Shown here: positions 1-8,835 of the stretch, piece after piece
How the letters are laid out: every line of letters starts with the position of its first letter
How positions within the stretch are numbered: position 1 is the stretch's first letter
Assembly: GCA_947632025.1 (NCBI GenBank)
Contig: CANRNN010000003.1
Location: 62,001-126,000, forward strand
Direction: 5' to 3'
From: an uncultured Clostridia bacterium
Lineage (GTDB): Bacteria; Bacillota; Clostridia; Oscillospirales; Ruminococcaceae
Length of the DNA stretch: 64,000 nucleotides
Program-made: the position numbers and the translations under genes
The notes under the pieces: generated by a model
Databases searched by the model: none
Told to the model about the DNA's origin: nothing
The model's input: the letters and a program-made list of their open reading frames with translations, nothing else

Positions 1-1505
1 TTCTCAATAACGTTTTTCTGGAAATTGACGATTTCCGTGAGAGGACCGTCGGCGGTACCTATCACGATTCCGATGTCACGGGCATTTTCATCAGAAACGG
101 TTATCCCCGCGTCTGCAAGGGCGCGAACGCCGCTTATGAGCTGCAGCTGTGAAAATCTGTCAAGCTTTCTGTAGAATGCCATTTTTATGCCGTGCTGCTT
201 GTAATCATCGGAGGTTATTTCAACATTGGGCTTTCCGATAAGCTCTCCGATACCCGTAACGTATATTTTTTCGGAATTTGTTCTGTCGGGGATTTCGTGA
301 GGATTCTTCGCGAACACGACAGAAGCGTTATTACCGCCGAACGCAAACGAATTCGACGCTGCGAAATTAACGGTTTTCTCCCGTTTTGTGTTCGGAACGA
401 AGTCGATGTTACCCGCCTTTTCCTTCAAAGTCTCAAGGTTTTCGGGAGCATATCCGATAGTAGGCGGAATAATATTCTCCTTGACCGCCATTACTGTCAA
501 AACAGCTTCGATAGAACCCGCCGCGCCAAGGCAGTGACCGGTCATTGATTTCGTTGAACTTACACTTAAATGGTCATTCTCGTCGAAAATCGTGTGGAGC
601 GACAAAAATTCCGCTTCGTCGTTCTTTGCCGTACCCGTACCGTGAGCATTGATATAATCAAGGTCGGCAGGTTTCAGTCCAGAATTCGCAACAGCGCGGT
701 TTATCGCAAGCATCTGTCCCTCGCCGTCGGGACGGGGGGCAGTGATATGGTGAGCGTCGGAAGAAACTCCCGAACCGAGAATTTCGCAGTATATCTCGGC
801 TCCGCGGGCTTTGGCGCTCTCGTAACTTTCGATTATAAGAACTCCGGCGCCCTCTCCTAGCGTTATACCGCCCGAACGGTTGAACGGAGAGCAACTGTCC
901 GCGTCAAGCGCGTGCAGCGCATGAAATCCAGCAAAAGCGAGCGACGAAAACGCGTCCGAGCCGCCTGCTGCAAAGGCGTCGGCTTTTCCCGCTCTGATAA
1001 GGTCGGCAGCGTAGGCTATACTTATCGTTCCAGCCGCGCAGGCGTTGACGATATTTGCAGTAACGCCGTTCATTCCGTAATGGAACGCGACGTTGTTGGA
1101 AAGCGCCGACGCTGTCATTCTGTAGATATCGTGAGGATTTTCGCAGCCCTTTTTCTTCTCGGAATAATACTTGTCTATGGAAACCGCGCCTCCGACGCAG
1201 TTGCCCATGATAACACCTATCCTGTCGGAATTTTCGGAAGTTATCTTATAGCCTGCGTCCTCAAGAGCCTCGCCTGCCGCTTTTATGCACAAAAGCGAGG
1301 AACGGTCATAATCCTCGCCCGACAGTTTTTCGGACGGGATAAGCACCTCCGCGCCTACATTGGCGTAACAGCCTTCGGTGTTTACGGAACTTACCTCGCG
1401 GATACCCGTAACGCCGTTTACCGCCGCGCTCCAGCACTGTTCGGTGTTCTCGCCGAGAGCGCACACCAATCCCAATCCCGTAACAACAACTCGTCTGTCG
1501 GACAT
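1..1505 (-). CDS. Beta-ketoacyl-ACP synthase with a second fused KAS domain (3' end outside window)
   Basis: Reading the minus strand from the ATG at 1505 gives an uninterrupted frame of about 501 codons that leaves the window. The first domain (residues 1-400) is a complete FabF/KAS-II-like ketosynthase: catalytic Cys156 in NACAAGT, His288 in NAHGTGT and His324 in MTGHCLGAAGS, ending with SFAFGGNNASVVF. The frame then restarts a KAS fold at about residue 415 (VTGIGE, RKLDRFSQLQL, GVRALADAGI, IGIVIGTADGPL), which is the N-terminal part of a second ketosynthase. It condenses acyl chains on ACP, and the second domain could be a chain-length-factor-like or second catalytic unit; its active-site region lies outside. 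It starts one base after the ACP stop, in an operon with ACP and a PlsC-like acyltransferase. Whether it serves ordinary fatty-acid synthesis or a special lipid/polyene is unknown. Confidence 0.88.
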   Translation of the reverse strand, partial: MSDRRVVVTGLGLVCALGENTEQCWSAAVNGVTGIREVSSVNTEGCYANVGAEVLIPSEKLSGEDYDRSSLLCIKAAGEALEDAGYKITSENSDRIGVIMGNCVGGAVSIDKYYSEKKKGCENPHDIYRMTASALSNNVAFHYGMNGVTANIVNACAAGTISIAYAADLIRAGKADAFAAGGSDAFSSLAFAGFHALHALDADSCSPFNRSGGITLGEGAGVLIIESYESAKARGAEIYCEILGSGVSSDAHHITAPRPDGEGQMLAINRAVANSGLKPADLDYINAHGTGTAKNDEAEFLSLHTIFDENDHLSVSSTKSMTGHCLGAAGSIEAVLTVMAVKENIIPPTIGYAPENLETLKEKAGNIDFVPNTKREKTVNFAASNSFAFGGNNASVVFAKNPHEIPDRTNSEKIYVTGIGELIGKPNVEITSDDYKQHGIKMAFYRKLDRFSQLQLISGVRALADAGITVSDENARDIGIVIGTADGPLTEIVNFQKNVIE

Positions 1506-1506
1506 A

Positions 1507-1752
1507 TTACTCACCCTGATGCTCTTCTACGAACTTCGCAAGAGTTTCGATGGACTTGAAATTCTCTCTTGCGGCACCCGTCATCTGCACTCCGAACAGA
1601 TTGTCGATGCCGGCGATTATTTCGATGGAATCAATGGAATCAAGCCCGATATCGTCGCCGAAAAGTTCGGAATCGTATTCAAGCTCGTCCTCCGGAATAC
1701 GAAGGTTTTCAACCAGCATTGCCTTGATCTTCTCGCAAATTTCAGTGTTCAT
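1507..1752 (-). CDS. Acyl carrier protein
   Basis: 81 aa, acidic, with the helix-II phosphopantetheine motif GLDSIDSIEI; Ser39 is the predicted 4'-phosphopantetheine attachment site. Length and charge are typical of ACPs. AGGAG lies 9 bases before the ATG. It sits between a PlsC-like acyltransferase (44 bp upstream) and the tandem ketosynthase (1 bp downstream), so it is probably the dedicated carrier for that synthase. The DSIDS core differs from the DSLD of housekeeping AcpP, which favours a specialised role; that is inference. Confidence 0.9.
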   Translation of the reverse strand: MNTEICEKIKAMLVENLRIPEDELEYDSELFGDDIGLDSIDSIEIIAGIDNLFGVQMTGAARENFKSIETLAKFVEEHQGE

Positions 1753-1796
1753 AATAAAATCTCCTTAAAAATATTTTTCCGATAAAATCGGTTTTT

Positions 1797-2471
1797 TTAC
1801 TTTTGTTTCGGGGAATACATACCGCAGTCGCCGTAACGCGAAACAAGCTCATTGTAAAGCGACTTTACGGCTTCCTCGGATTTTTTTGAGATCTCCCTCG
1901 CGTACTTGCTGTGGCGCATATCGGGAGGGCAGCTGCATTCTATCGGCTCACCGACAAGCAGCTTCTGTCTTTTCCCGAACACAAACGGATACGTCCCGTA
2001 AATCGCGCACGGCACGATAGGAATGGATTTTTTTGCGCAGACAAGCGCTGCACCCGCCTTGAACTCCTGCATATGACCCTCGCGGGCGATACCGCCCTCC
2101 GGAAATATCAGCAGTGTTCCGCCGCCGTCGATCACTTTCTCGGCGGACTCAAACCATGCTCCGTCGGCTTCTTCAAGATTTATCGGGATACTTCTGCACC
2201 AAGCGATGAACTTTCCTGTTTTCGGCTTTTCGTACCATGATTTTTTCACGAGAACGAAGGGCTTGTACCGCCACAGCACCGCACCGCAAAACGCCCCGTC
2301 GAAATGGTGTGTATGATTTGCGACAAACACGCACGGACGTCCTTTCAGACGTTTTTTGATCGACTTATCGGTATACATCACCTTTGGTCGGAACAGGAAA
2401 TAAACCGTCCATGTAATAAGCGTCTGCCAGACGTTTTTCCACCAGCTGCGCTTTAACGGGTTTTCGGTCAC
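1797..2471 (-). CDS. PlsC-like 1-acyl-sn-glycerol-3-phosphate acyltransferase family protein
   Basis: Lysophospholipid acyltransferase family: the HX4D catalytic motif is seen as NHTHHFDG, and the FPEGG motif follows about 70 residues later. A hydrophobic stretch (WQTLITWTVYFLF) near the N terminus could anchor it to the membrane. It would transfer an acyl chain from acyl-ACP or acyl-CoA to a glycerol-phosphate-type acceptor. The frame can begin at a TTG at 2504, but the promoter at 2516-2544 predicts transcription starting around 2509, so I prefer the GTG at 2471, which has AAGAG upstream. It heads the operon with ACP and the tandem ketosynthase. A general PlsC role is possible, but the neighbours suggest a product made by that synthase. 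Confidence 0.83.
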   Translation of the reverse strand: MTENPLKRSWWKNVWQTLITWTVYFLFRPKVMYTDKSIKKRLKGRPCVFVANHTHHFDGAFCGAVLWRYKPFVLVKKSWYEKPKTGKFIAWCRSIPINLEEADGAWFESAEKVIDGGGTLLIFPEGGIAREGHMQEFKAGAALVCAKKSIPIVPCAIYGTYPFVFGKRQKLLVGEPIECSCPPDMRHSKYAREISKKSEEAVKSLYNELVSRYGDCGMYSPKQK

Positions 2472-2515
2472 TTGATCACTCTTTTCAAAATAAATCTGCA
2501 CCAATACACATATTT

Positions 2516-2544
2516 ATTATATAATATTGAGCAACTATTTTCAA
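2516..2544 (-). promoter_or_regulatory. SigA-type promoter of the plsC-like/ACP/KAS operon
   Basis: On the minus strand, TTGAAA (2544-2539), a 17-nt spacer and TATAAT (2521-2516). The region 2545-2784 is AT-rich and holds no gene that I can see; it separates this operon from the divergent TIGR04086/ylbJ pair. Confidence 0.7.
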
Positions 2545-2784
2545 CGACATTTTTAAGCAATTTCGAGTATTACTATACACATTTTACAATTTAGTCACAT
2601 TTAACGTTTATTTCTACTATTTAAACAAATTCAAAGAAAAGTTTTTCGATATTTTGTACTAAAAACAAGGACAATTATTAAGTTTTCGTAAACAAACCAA
2701 GCGCCGATAAGATAGTGTTTCTCGATAAAGTTAAAATATTCTAAAACAAGCCGTCCAAGCATACCTTAATAACGAGGTGATTTT

Positions 2785-3144
2785 ATGCGCGGAAAACGCT
2801 TTATACCGTATGCGGCAGGGCTTTTGACCGGAGTGGGGGCGCTGCTGGCGGTCTGTGTGCTGGCGGCGCTGGTGCTGTCACTGACGGATTCGGCGGGTTC
2901 GGCGGCGGGAGCGGCATCGGTACTGGCGCTGGCAATAGGGAGCTTTGTTTCGGGCAGGACAGCGGGAATGATAAAGCGCCGCGACGGGCTGAAAACAGGG
3001 GCGCTGTGCGGAATTATGTTTTCGGCGGCGGCAATGCTGATATCGCTTATTTTCGGAGAATTCGGGACGATAATGCTGCTGCTCAAGCCGCTGCTGTGTG
3101 CGTTTTTCGGCGCGGCGGGCGGCGTCGCGGGAGTAAACAAATAA
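2785..3144 (+). CDS. TIGR04086-type small integral membrane protein
   Basis: 119 aa, four predicted membrane helices, rich in Ala, Gly and Leu (helix pairs around residues 8-32, 40-57, 72-90 and 96-115), with the short charged loop GRTAGMIKRRDGLKTG between helices 2 and 3. This layout matches the TIGR04086 family of Firmicutes membrane proteins of unknown function. GAGGTG precedes the ATG. It is 26 bp upstream of ylbJ on the same strand, so the two are probably cotranscribed. No catalytic motif is visible. Confidence 0.72.
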   Translation: MRGKRFIPYAAGLLTGVGALLAVCVLAALVLSLTDSAGSAAGAASVLALAIGSFVSGRTAGMIKRRDGLKTGALCGIMFSAAAMLISLIFGEFGTIMLLLKPLLCAFFGAAGGVAGVNK

Positions 3145-3170
3145 TTAGGTCACAAAGATAAGGAGAGAAT

Positions 3171-4211
3171 ATGAAAATACTTGTCTGCCTGATAACAGCA
3201 GTTTTTGCGGGATTCCTTATAGTTGACCCGAATGCCGCTCAGGGAGCTGTGCGGGATGCGCTTTCGGATTGTCTGGAGGTAATAATCCCGTCATTGTTCG
3301 CATTTACGGCACTGTCGGTTTTTCTCCAGAAAAGCGGACTGTACAGGACGGCGCTGAAGCCACTTACATTTCCGCTGTCAAAGCTGCTGCGAATGGACGA
3401 GGAACTGTGCGGTGTATTCGTTCTCGCAAATATCGGAGGGTATCCCGTGGGAATAAAACTCTTGTCGGGGCTTTCGGAGGCGGGAAGGATCTCGAAAGAG
3501 GACGCGGGAAGAATGATGTGCTGCTGTTTCGCAAGCGGTCCGGCTTTCGTGGTGGGACTGGTCGGAGGGAACGTTTTCGGAAGCGTCAAAGCGGGGCTTC
3601 TGCTGTTCGCCGCAGGATTTCTGTCGTCGCTTTTTATGGCGGGAATAGTGCGGCTCAAGGGGGAGATAAGGCTTGCGCCTCCGGAAAAGAAACACAAAGC
3701 GGGGCTTGCAGAAGCATTCGTTTCGTCCGTAACAGACGCGGCAAAGGTGATGTTTACGGTATGCTCTACGATTGTTATTTTCGCGGCTTTAACGGCTGTC
3801 CTTCGCGAAACAGGAATAATTTCCGCTGTCGGAAGGCTGTTTCCCGATGAGGGAATTTTCCCCGCTCTGCTTGAAATAACACGGATAAAGGAGCTTGCCG
3901 CAAATCGGTACACAATGCCCTTATGCGCGGCTTTGCTGAGTATGGGCGGAGTGTGCGTGGGATTGCAGATAACAGCCCTCGCCAAAGGGATCCCGCTGAA
4001 AAAATTCATCGTGTCACGAGCAGCGGCAGCGGGAATTTCGGCGCTTTTCGCGATAATATTCGCAGGTGCGGCAGGCTTTTCGGCAGGAGAGATCCAAGTA
4101 ATGCAGCCGGCAGTATCAGCTTGTCCGTTCACAGCAAATGCGCTTATTTCGGTGTGCGTTCTCGCAATGAGCGGAATAGTGCTTGCGGAATCGCACAACA
4201 ACAAGGTATAG
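3171..4211 (+). CDS. ylbJ: Sporulation integral membrane protein YlbJ
   Basis: 346 aa polytopic membrane protein of the nucleoside-recognition (Gate) domain type. The family-typical stretch NIGGYPVGIKLLSGL followed by MMCCCFASGPAFVVG is present at about residues 86-128. In Bacillus subtilis YlbJ is a SigE-dependent protein needed for normal spore cortex formation. AAGGAGAG precedes the ATG. Together with dpaA/dpaB at the far end of the window it points to an endospore former. The substrate, if it is a transporter, is not evident from sequence. Confidence 0.85.
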   Translation: MKILVCLITAVFAGFLIVDPNAAQGAVRDALSDCLEVIIPSLFAFTALSVFLQKSGLYRTALKPLTFPLSKLLRMDEELCGVFVLANIGGYPVGIKLLSGLSEAGRISKEDAGRMMCCCFASGPAFVVGLVGGNVFGSVKAGLLLFAAGFLSSLFMAGIVRLKGEIRLAPPEKKHKAGLAEAFVSSVTDAAKVMFTVCSTIVIFAALTAVLRETGIISAVGRLFPDEGIFPALLEITRIKELAANRYTMPLCAALLSMGGVCVGLQITALAKGIPLKKFIVSRAAAAGISALFAIIFAGAAGFSAGEIQVMQPAVSACPFTANALISVCVLAMSGIVLAESHNNKV

Positions 4212-4285
4212 TATACGCAAGGGTCGGTCAAATAAAAAATACGGCAAAATTCACTAAATTTTTTTAGGAATTTTTAAGAATTCTA

Positions 4286-4314
4286 TTGCAATTCACAAAA
4301 AAATGTGATACAAT
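4286..4314 (+). promoter_or_regulatory. nifJ promoter with an inverted repeat in the spacer
   Basis: TTGCAA (4286-4291), 17-nt spacer and TACAAT (4309-4314). The spacer carries a perfect inverted repeat TCACA-N6-TGTGA (4293-4308), so a repressor bound there would block the polymerase. The repeat is the mirror order of CRP sites and does not match the Rex consensus; the regulator is unknown. Confidence 0.65.
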
Positions 4315-4348
4315 TATATATGTAAATATCCGATAGACGTGTCCTTAC

Positions 4349-4397
4349 GCTTTTCGGAGAAGAAAAGCAACGAGTGAGAATTTTCTTGTGCGAAAAT
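4349..4397 (+). other. Two-hairpin 5' leader of nifJ mRNA
   Basis: The roughly 115-nt untranslated leader can form GCTTTTC/GAAAAGC (4349-4368) and ATTTTC/GAAAAT (4380-4397). No terminator-like T-run follows and I recognise no riboswitch class. It may influence mRNA stability. Confidence 0.35.
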
Positions 4398-4433
4398 CCC
4401 GCTCAATACTGCTAAATTAGGAGGAAAATACCA

Positions 4434-7400
4434 ATGGCAAGAAAAAAGCTTACGATGGACGGTAATAACGCCGCCGGACATGTATCCTATGCGTTCACAG
4501 ATCTGGCTGCAATTTACCCCATCACCCCGTCGTCTGTAATGGCGGAAGTTACCGATTCATGGGCAACAGGCGGCAGAAAGAACATTTTCGGCGAGACTGT
4601 AAAGGTCGTTGAAATGCAGTCCGAGGCAGGCGCAGCGGGCGCTGTTCACGGCTCTCTTTCAGCGGGTGCGCTCACAACTACCTATACCGCTTCTCAGGGA
4701 CTTCTTCTGATGATTCCGAATATGTACAAAATAGCGGGCGAGCTGCTGCCTTCGGTAATTCACGTTTCCGCTCGTGCGGTCGCTTCTCACGCACTCTCAA
4801 TCTTCGGCGACCACAGCGATATTTACGCTTGCCGCCAGACAGGCTACGCTATGCTCTGCTCCACCAACCCTCAGGAAGTTATGGACCTCGGCGCGGTGGC
4901 TCACCTTTCCACTATCAAGGGCAGAGTGCCTTTCCTGCACTTCTTCGACGGTTTCAGAACCTCTCACGAGATCCAGAAGATCGAAGTCTGGGACTACGAT
5001 ACTCTCGCTAAAATGGTTGACTGGGATTCTATCCAGGCATTCAGAAACAGAGCGCTCAACCCTGAGAAACCTGTTCTTCACGGTACGGCTCAGAACCCCG
5101 ACATCTTCTTCCAGGCAAGAGAAGCCTGCAACAAGTACTACAATGAGATCCCGAATGTTGTCGAGGAGTATATGAACAAGGTCAACGCCGAGATCGGCAC
5201 AGACTATAAACTGTTCAACTACTACGGCGCTCCCGACGCTGAAGAAGTCATCGTGGCAATGGGATCCGTATGCGACACCATCGAAGAAACTATCGACTAC
5301 CTCGCAAAACAGGGCAGAAAGGTCGGTCTTGTAAAGGTAAGACTGTACAGACCGTTTGTTTCCTCCAAGTTCGTAGAGGCTATTCCGTCTACCGTCAAGA
5401 AGATCTCCGTTCTTGACAGAACGAAAGAGCCCGGCTCTCTCGGCGAGCCTTTGTTCCTCGACGTTGTGGCTGCTCTCAAGAGAGAGAACAAGTTCCAAGA
5501 CGCTCTCGTATACAGCGGACGTTACGGACTCGGCTCGAAGGACTGCAACCCGTCCCATATCATCGCTATCTACAACAACAAGACTAAGCCCATCTTCACT
5601 GTCGGCATTGAGGACGACGTTACTAATCTTTCGCTCGAAATTACCGAAAACCCGAACACCACTCCTGAAGGCACGACCTGCTGCAAGTTCTGGGGTCTGG
5701 GCTCTGACGGTACTGTCGGTGCGAATAAGAACTCTATCAAGATCATCGGCGACCACACCGATATGTATGCTCAGGCATACTTCGCTTACGACTCCAAGAA
5801 GTCGGGCGGCGTTACTATTTCTCACCTGAGATTCGGTAAATCGCCTATCAAGTCCACCTACTTCGTAAATAAGGCAAACTTCGTTGCCTGCCACAATCCT
5901 TCCTATATCGACAAGTACGATATGGTCGAGGACGTTGTTCCCGGAGGCACGTTCCTGCTTAACTGCCAGTGGAGTGTTGACGAGTTGAGCGAGAAGCTCC
6001 CCGCTCCCGTTAAGGCTTATATCGCAAAGAACAATATCAACTTCTACATCATCAACGCAATTAAGATCGCGAAAGAGATCGGTCTTGGAAACAGAACCAA
6101 CACCGTTCTTCAGTCCGCTTTCTTCAAGCTCGCGAATATTATCCCCGCTGACGACGCTGTCAAGTACATGAAAGAAAAGGCTCTCGCTTCGTTCGGCAAG
6201 AAGGGCGAGGACGTTGTCAACATGAACTACGCCGCTATTGATCAGGGCGCGGGCGCAGTCGTTAAAGTTGATGTTCCCGCTGACTGGGCTAACTGCACAG
6301 GCGAGCTTACTCACCCGCACTTCGAGGGCGACAACAAGTTCCTTATCGACTTCGTAAATAAGATCCAGGTTCCCGTAAACGCACAGCGCGGCGACAAGCT
6401 GCCCGTTTCGACGTTTGTTGATATCGCGGACGGCACGTTCCCGCAGGGTTCGGCTGCGTTTGAAAAGCGCGGTATCGCGGTAGATGTTCCGAAGTGGATC
6501 CCCGAAAACTGCATTCAGTGCAACAACTGCGCTATGGTCTGCCCGCACGCTGTTATCCGTCCGTTCGTTTACACCGAGGAGCAGGCGGCAAAACTTCCCG
6601 CAGGCACAGTATGCAAGGACGCTACGGGTATGCCCGGAATGAAGTATACCATGACCATTTCCACGCTCGACTGCACGGGCTGCGGCGTATGCGCTAACAT
6701 CTGCCCCGCGGGCGCAAAGGACAAGGCAAAGAACGCGCTTGTTATGTCGCCTATCGAGAGCGTTATGGATCAGCAGAAAGTATTCGACTACGCTGTCGCT
6801 AACGAAAACTCCAACGACGCGGCTGTCGAGAAGTTCAAGGAAAGCACCGTTAAGGGCGCACAGTTCAAGCAGCCGCTGCTCGAATTCTCCGGCGCTTGCG
6901 CGGGCTGCGGAGAAACTCCGTATGCAAAGCTTATCACTCAGCTGTTCGGCGACAGAATGTACATTGCGAACGCTACAGGCTGCTCTTCTATCTGGGCAGG
7001 TTCCGAGCCTTCAACTCCATACACCACCAACAAGGAAGGCAAGGGTCCCGCATGGGCTAACTCCTTGTTCGAGGATAACGCAGAATTCGGTCTGGGTATG
7101 TTCCTCGCACAGGATACTCTCAGAAACAGAGCGCAGAACGCTTTGAAGGTTCTCCGTGAAAAGGCTGAGGGCAAGGGCAATACCGAAGTCGTAGGTCTTA
7201 TCGACAAGTACTTTGAAACCAAGGACGACGGCAAGGCTAACGCTTGCGCGACAAAGGCTCTCGTTGACAAGATTGAGGCTTGCAACTGCGGCAACAAGGA
7301 AGCGGTTGATGTTCTGAACCTCAAGAATTACCTCTCCAAGAAGAGCAACTGGATCTTCGGCGGCGACGGCTGGGCTTACGATATCGGTTACGGCGGACTT

Positions 7401-8012
7401 GACCACGTTATAGCTTCCGGAAAGAATGTAAACATCTTCGTATTCGATACTGAGGTTTACTCCAACACCGGCGGTCAGGCTTCCAAGGCTACAAACGTAG
7501 GCGCAGTAGCACAGTTTGCAGCAGGCGGTAAGGACGTTAAGAAGAAGGATCTCGCGGGAATCGCGATGAGCTATGGTTATGTATACGTTGCACAGATTGC
7601 AATGGGTGCTGACCGCAACCAGTGCCTGAAGGCTATTGCCGAGGCAGAGGCTTATGACGGACCTTCGCTCATTATCGCATACGCGCCTTGCATCAACCAC
7701 GGCATTAAGGGCGGTCTGACTATCGCTCAACAGGTCGAGAAGGAAGCTGTTGAAGCAGGCTACTGGCATCTGTTCCGCTTCAATCCTGCGCTCGCGGACG
7801 AGGGCAAATCTCCGTTCACGCTCGACAGCAAGGCTCCTACAGGCGACTACAAGACATTTATGATGAGAGAGGTTCGCTACAATTCGCTTATGCGTGCTAA
7901 TCCCGACAGAGCGACTGTTCTGTTCGACAAGGCTGTTGCGAACTCCAAGGCTAAGTACGACCACCTCGTTGAGATGGAGAAAGCGTACAAGGAAGAGTTT
8001 GAAAAGGCATAA
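4434..8012 (+). CDS. nifJ: Pyruvate:ferredoxin (flavodoxin) oxidoreductase, single-chain
   Basis: 1192 aa, the normal length of homodimeric PFOR. It oxidises pyruvate to acetyl-CoA and CO2 and reduces ferredoxin. Domain order is canonical: pyrimidine-binding/alpha domain at the N terminus (YPITPSSVMAE), gamma domain, two [4Fe-4S] motifs in the middle (CIQCNNCAMVCPH and CTGCGVCANICPAG), a further cluster Cys pair (CAGCGETPY), and a C-terminal thiamine-diphosphate domain (GDGWAYDIGYGG, EVYSNTGGQASK). TAGGAGG precedes the ATG. It is monocistronic with its own promoter and strong terminator. The codon usage is strongly biased, as expected for an abundant enzyme. Reduced ferredoxin would feed the hydrogenase encoded at 44087-48354. 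Confidence 0.97.
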   Translation: MARKKLTMDGNNAAGHVSYAFTDLAAIYPITPSSVMAEVTDSWATGGRKNIFGETVKVVEMQSEAGAAGAVHGSLSAGALTTTYTASQGLLLMIPNMYKIAGELLPSVIHVSARAVASHALSIFGDHSDIYACRQTGYAMLCSTNPQEVMDLGAVAHLSTIKGRVPFLHFFDGFRTSHEIQKIEVWDYDTLAKMVDWDSIQAFRNRALNPEKPVLHGTAQNPDIFFQAREACNKYYNEIPNVVEEYMNKVNAEIGTDYKLFNYYGAPDAEEVIVAMGSVCDTIEETIDYLAKQGRKVGLVKVRLYRPFVSSKFVEAIPSTVKKISVLDRTKEPGSLGEPLFLDVVAALKRENKFQDALVYSGRYGLGSKDCNPSHIIAIYNNKTKPIFTVGIEDDVTNLSLEITENPNTTPEGTTCCKFWGLGSDGTVGANKNSIKIIGDHTDMYAQAYFAYDSKKSGGVTISHLRFGKSPIKSTYFVNKANFVACHNPSYIDKYDMVEDVVPGGTFLLNCQWSVDELSEKLPAPVKAYIAKNNINFYIINAIKIAKEIGLGNRTNTVLQSAFFKLANIIPADDAVKYMKEKALASFGKKGEDVVNMNYAAIDQGAGAVVKVDVPADWANCTGELTHPHFEGDNKFLIDFVNKIQVPVNAQRGDKLPVSTFVDIADGTFPQGSAAFEKRGIAVDVPKWIPENCIQCNNCAMVCPHAVIRPFVYTEEQAAKLPAGTVCKDATGMPGMKYTMTISTLDCTGCGVCANICPAGAKDKAKNALVMSPIESVMDQQKVFDYAVANENSNDAAVEKFKESTVKGAQFKQPLLEFSGACAGCGETPYAKLITQLFGDRMYIANATGCSSIWAGSEPSTPYTTNKEGKGPAWANSLFEDNAEFGLGMFLAQDTLRNRAQNALKVLREKAEGKGNTEVVGLIDKYFETKDDGKANACATKALVDKIEACNCGNKEAVDVLNLKNYLSKKSNWIFGGDGWAYDIGYGGLDHVIASGKNVNIFVFDTEVYSNTGGQASKATNVGAVAQFAAGGKDVKKKDLAGIAMSYGYVYVAQIAMGADRNQCLKAIAEAEAYDGPSLIIAYAPCINHGIKGGLTIAQQVEKEAVEAGYWHLFRFNPALADEGKSPFTLDSKAPTGDYKTFMMREVRYNSLMRANPDRATVLFDKAVANSKAKYDHLVEMEKAYKEEFEKA

Positions 8013-8047
8013 TCCATAATGCCGATAGCTCCAACCTAATAAAACGA

Positions 8048-8074
8048 CCCCCGACTGAAAAGTCGGGGGTTTTT
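8048..8074 (+). terminator. Rho-independent terminator of nifJ
   Basis: Nine-bp stem CCCCCGACT/AGTCGGGGG with a GAAA loop, followed by TTTTT. The opposite strand also ends in a TCGTTTT run, so it may stop the convergent anti-sigma transcript as well. Confidence 0.92.
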
Positions 8075-8112
8075 GTTGTTATAATAAAGCTTGCCTATTA
8101 GTATTCAGAGCG

Positions 8113-8835
8113 TTAAAGTATTCCGAGATCCGCGAGTATCTGTTTCATCTCGTCAAATGAGGAATTGTCAACTTTCAGCTCGTAATACATTCCGCCGTTT
8201 GTAAACCGCGCAAGAACATTATCTCCGCCCGAAAGCTTTGAATAAAACTTATACAGAAGCGCTTTTTCGCCGTTGTTGAGCGTGATAACTTCGGGAGAAT
8301 ACTCGCTGTTTATGCCGGAAGTAAGCCCGAATTTCTCGTCTGTCTGAATAAGAACCGAATAGTTTATTATCTTTCCTGTTGAAGTGTTAAGAAATTTGCA
8401 TGTTTTAAGTTGTAAGCTGCTCTCGTCAATGTCTATCAAAATCTCGGACTGCTGCTCCTCAAATTTATCGGTCATAAGCGGCGAAACTCCGAATTTCCCG
8501 AAAACCTCGCCCGGAAGAGCGGTCTTGCTCCAAATGCCGTTGTCCCCAAGTACCGCGCCCCAACGGTTAAGCTCCTCGTCGGAAATCTCATTCACATCGG
8601 TAACTTTCAAATTCAGCTCAAATGCGGGCTTTTCGTCGACAAGAATTTTGTCTTTCATAAACCAGTTTGCGGACGCTCCCGTCACAAGAGCCAGTGCCGC
8701 TGCGGCAGCGGATATCATAATGGTAAGTTTCACACGATTTTTGCGGGGCTTTACGCTCTCGGAAATAATGTTGTCGTCAATGCCGCTCATAGCGGTGAAA
8801 ATAGGATTGATTTTGTTTTCGGAATTGTTAATCAT
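8113..8835 (-). CDS. Membrane-anchored protein, probable anti-sigma factor
   Basis: 240 aa with a short cytoplasmic N-terminal segment (about 34 residues), one transmembrane helix (about 36-58) and an extracytoplasmic C-terminal domain of about 180 residues. Its start overlaps the 3' end of the ECF sigma gene by 8 bp, the usual arrangement for translationally coupled sigma/anti-sigma pairs. I recognise no zinc-binding HxxxCxxC motif, so the assignment rests on topology and position. The outer domain presumably senses an envelope signal. Confidence 0.6.
   Translation of the reverse strand: MINNSENKINPIFTAMSGIDDNIISESVKPRKNRVKLTIMISAAAAALALVTGASANWFMKDKILVDEKPAFELNLKVTDVNEISDEELNRWGAVLGDNGIWSKTALPGEVFGKFGVSPLMTDKFEEQQSEILIDIDESSLQLKTCKFLNTSTGKIINYSVLIQTDEKFGLTSGINSEYSPEVITLNNGEKALLYKFYSKLSGGDNVLARFTNGGMYYELKVDNSSFDEMKQILADLGIL

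Noticed and set aside
2703-2710. GCCGATAA, a perfect SigD (sigma-28) -10 element before the TIGR04086 gene
   Set aside because: No TAAA-type -35 at the required 15-nt distance; the nearest TAAA is 10 nt away, so I do not call a SigD promoter.
4797-6548. Long antisense open frame inside nifJ
   Set aside because: It is the mirror of the biased codon use of nifJ; the product has no domain features and no ribosome site. The same applies to the large antisense frames in flgE, trpD, hydA and the MBOAT gene.
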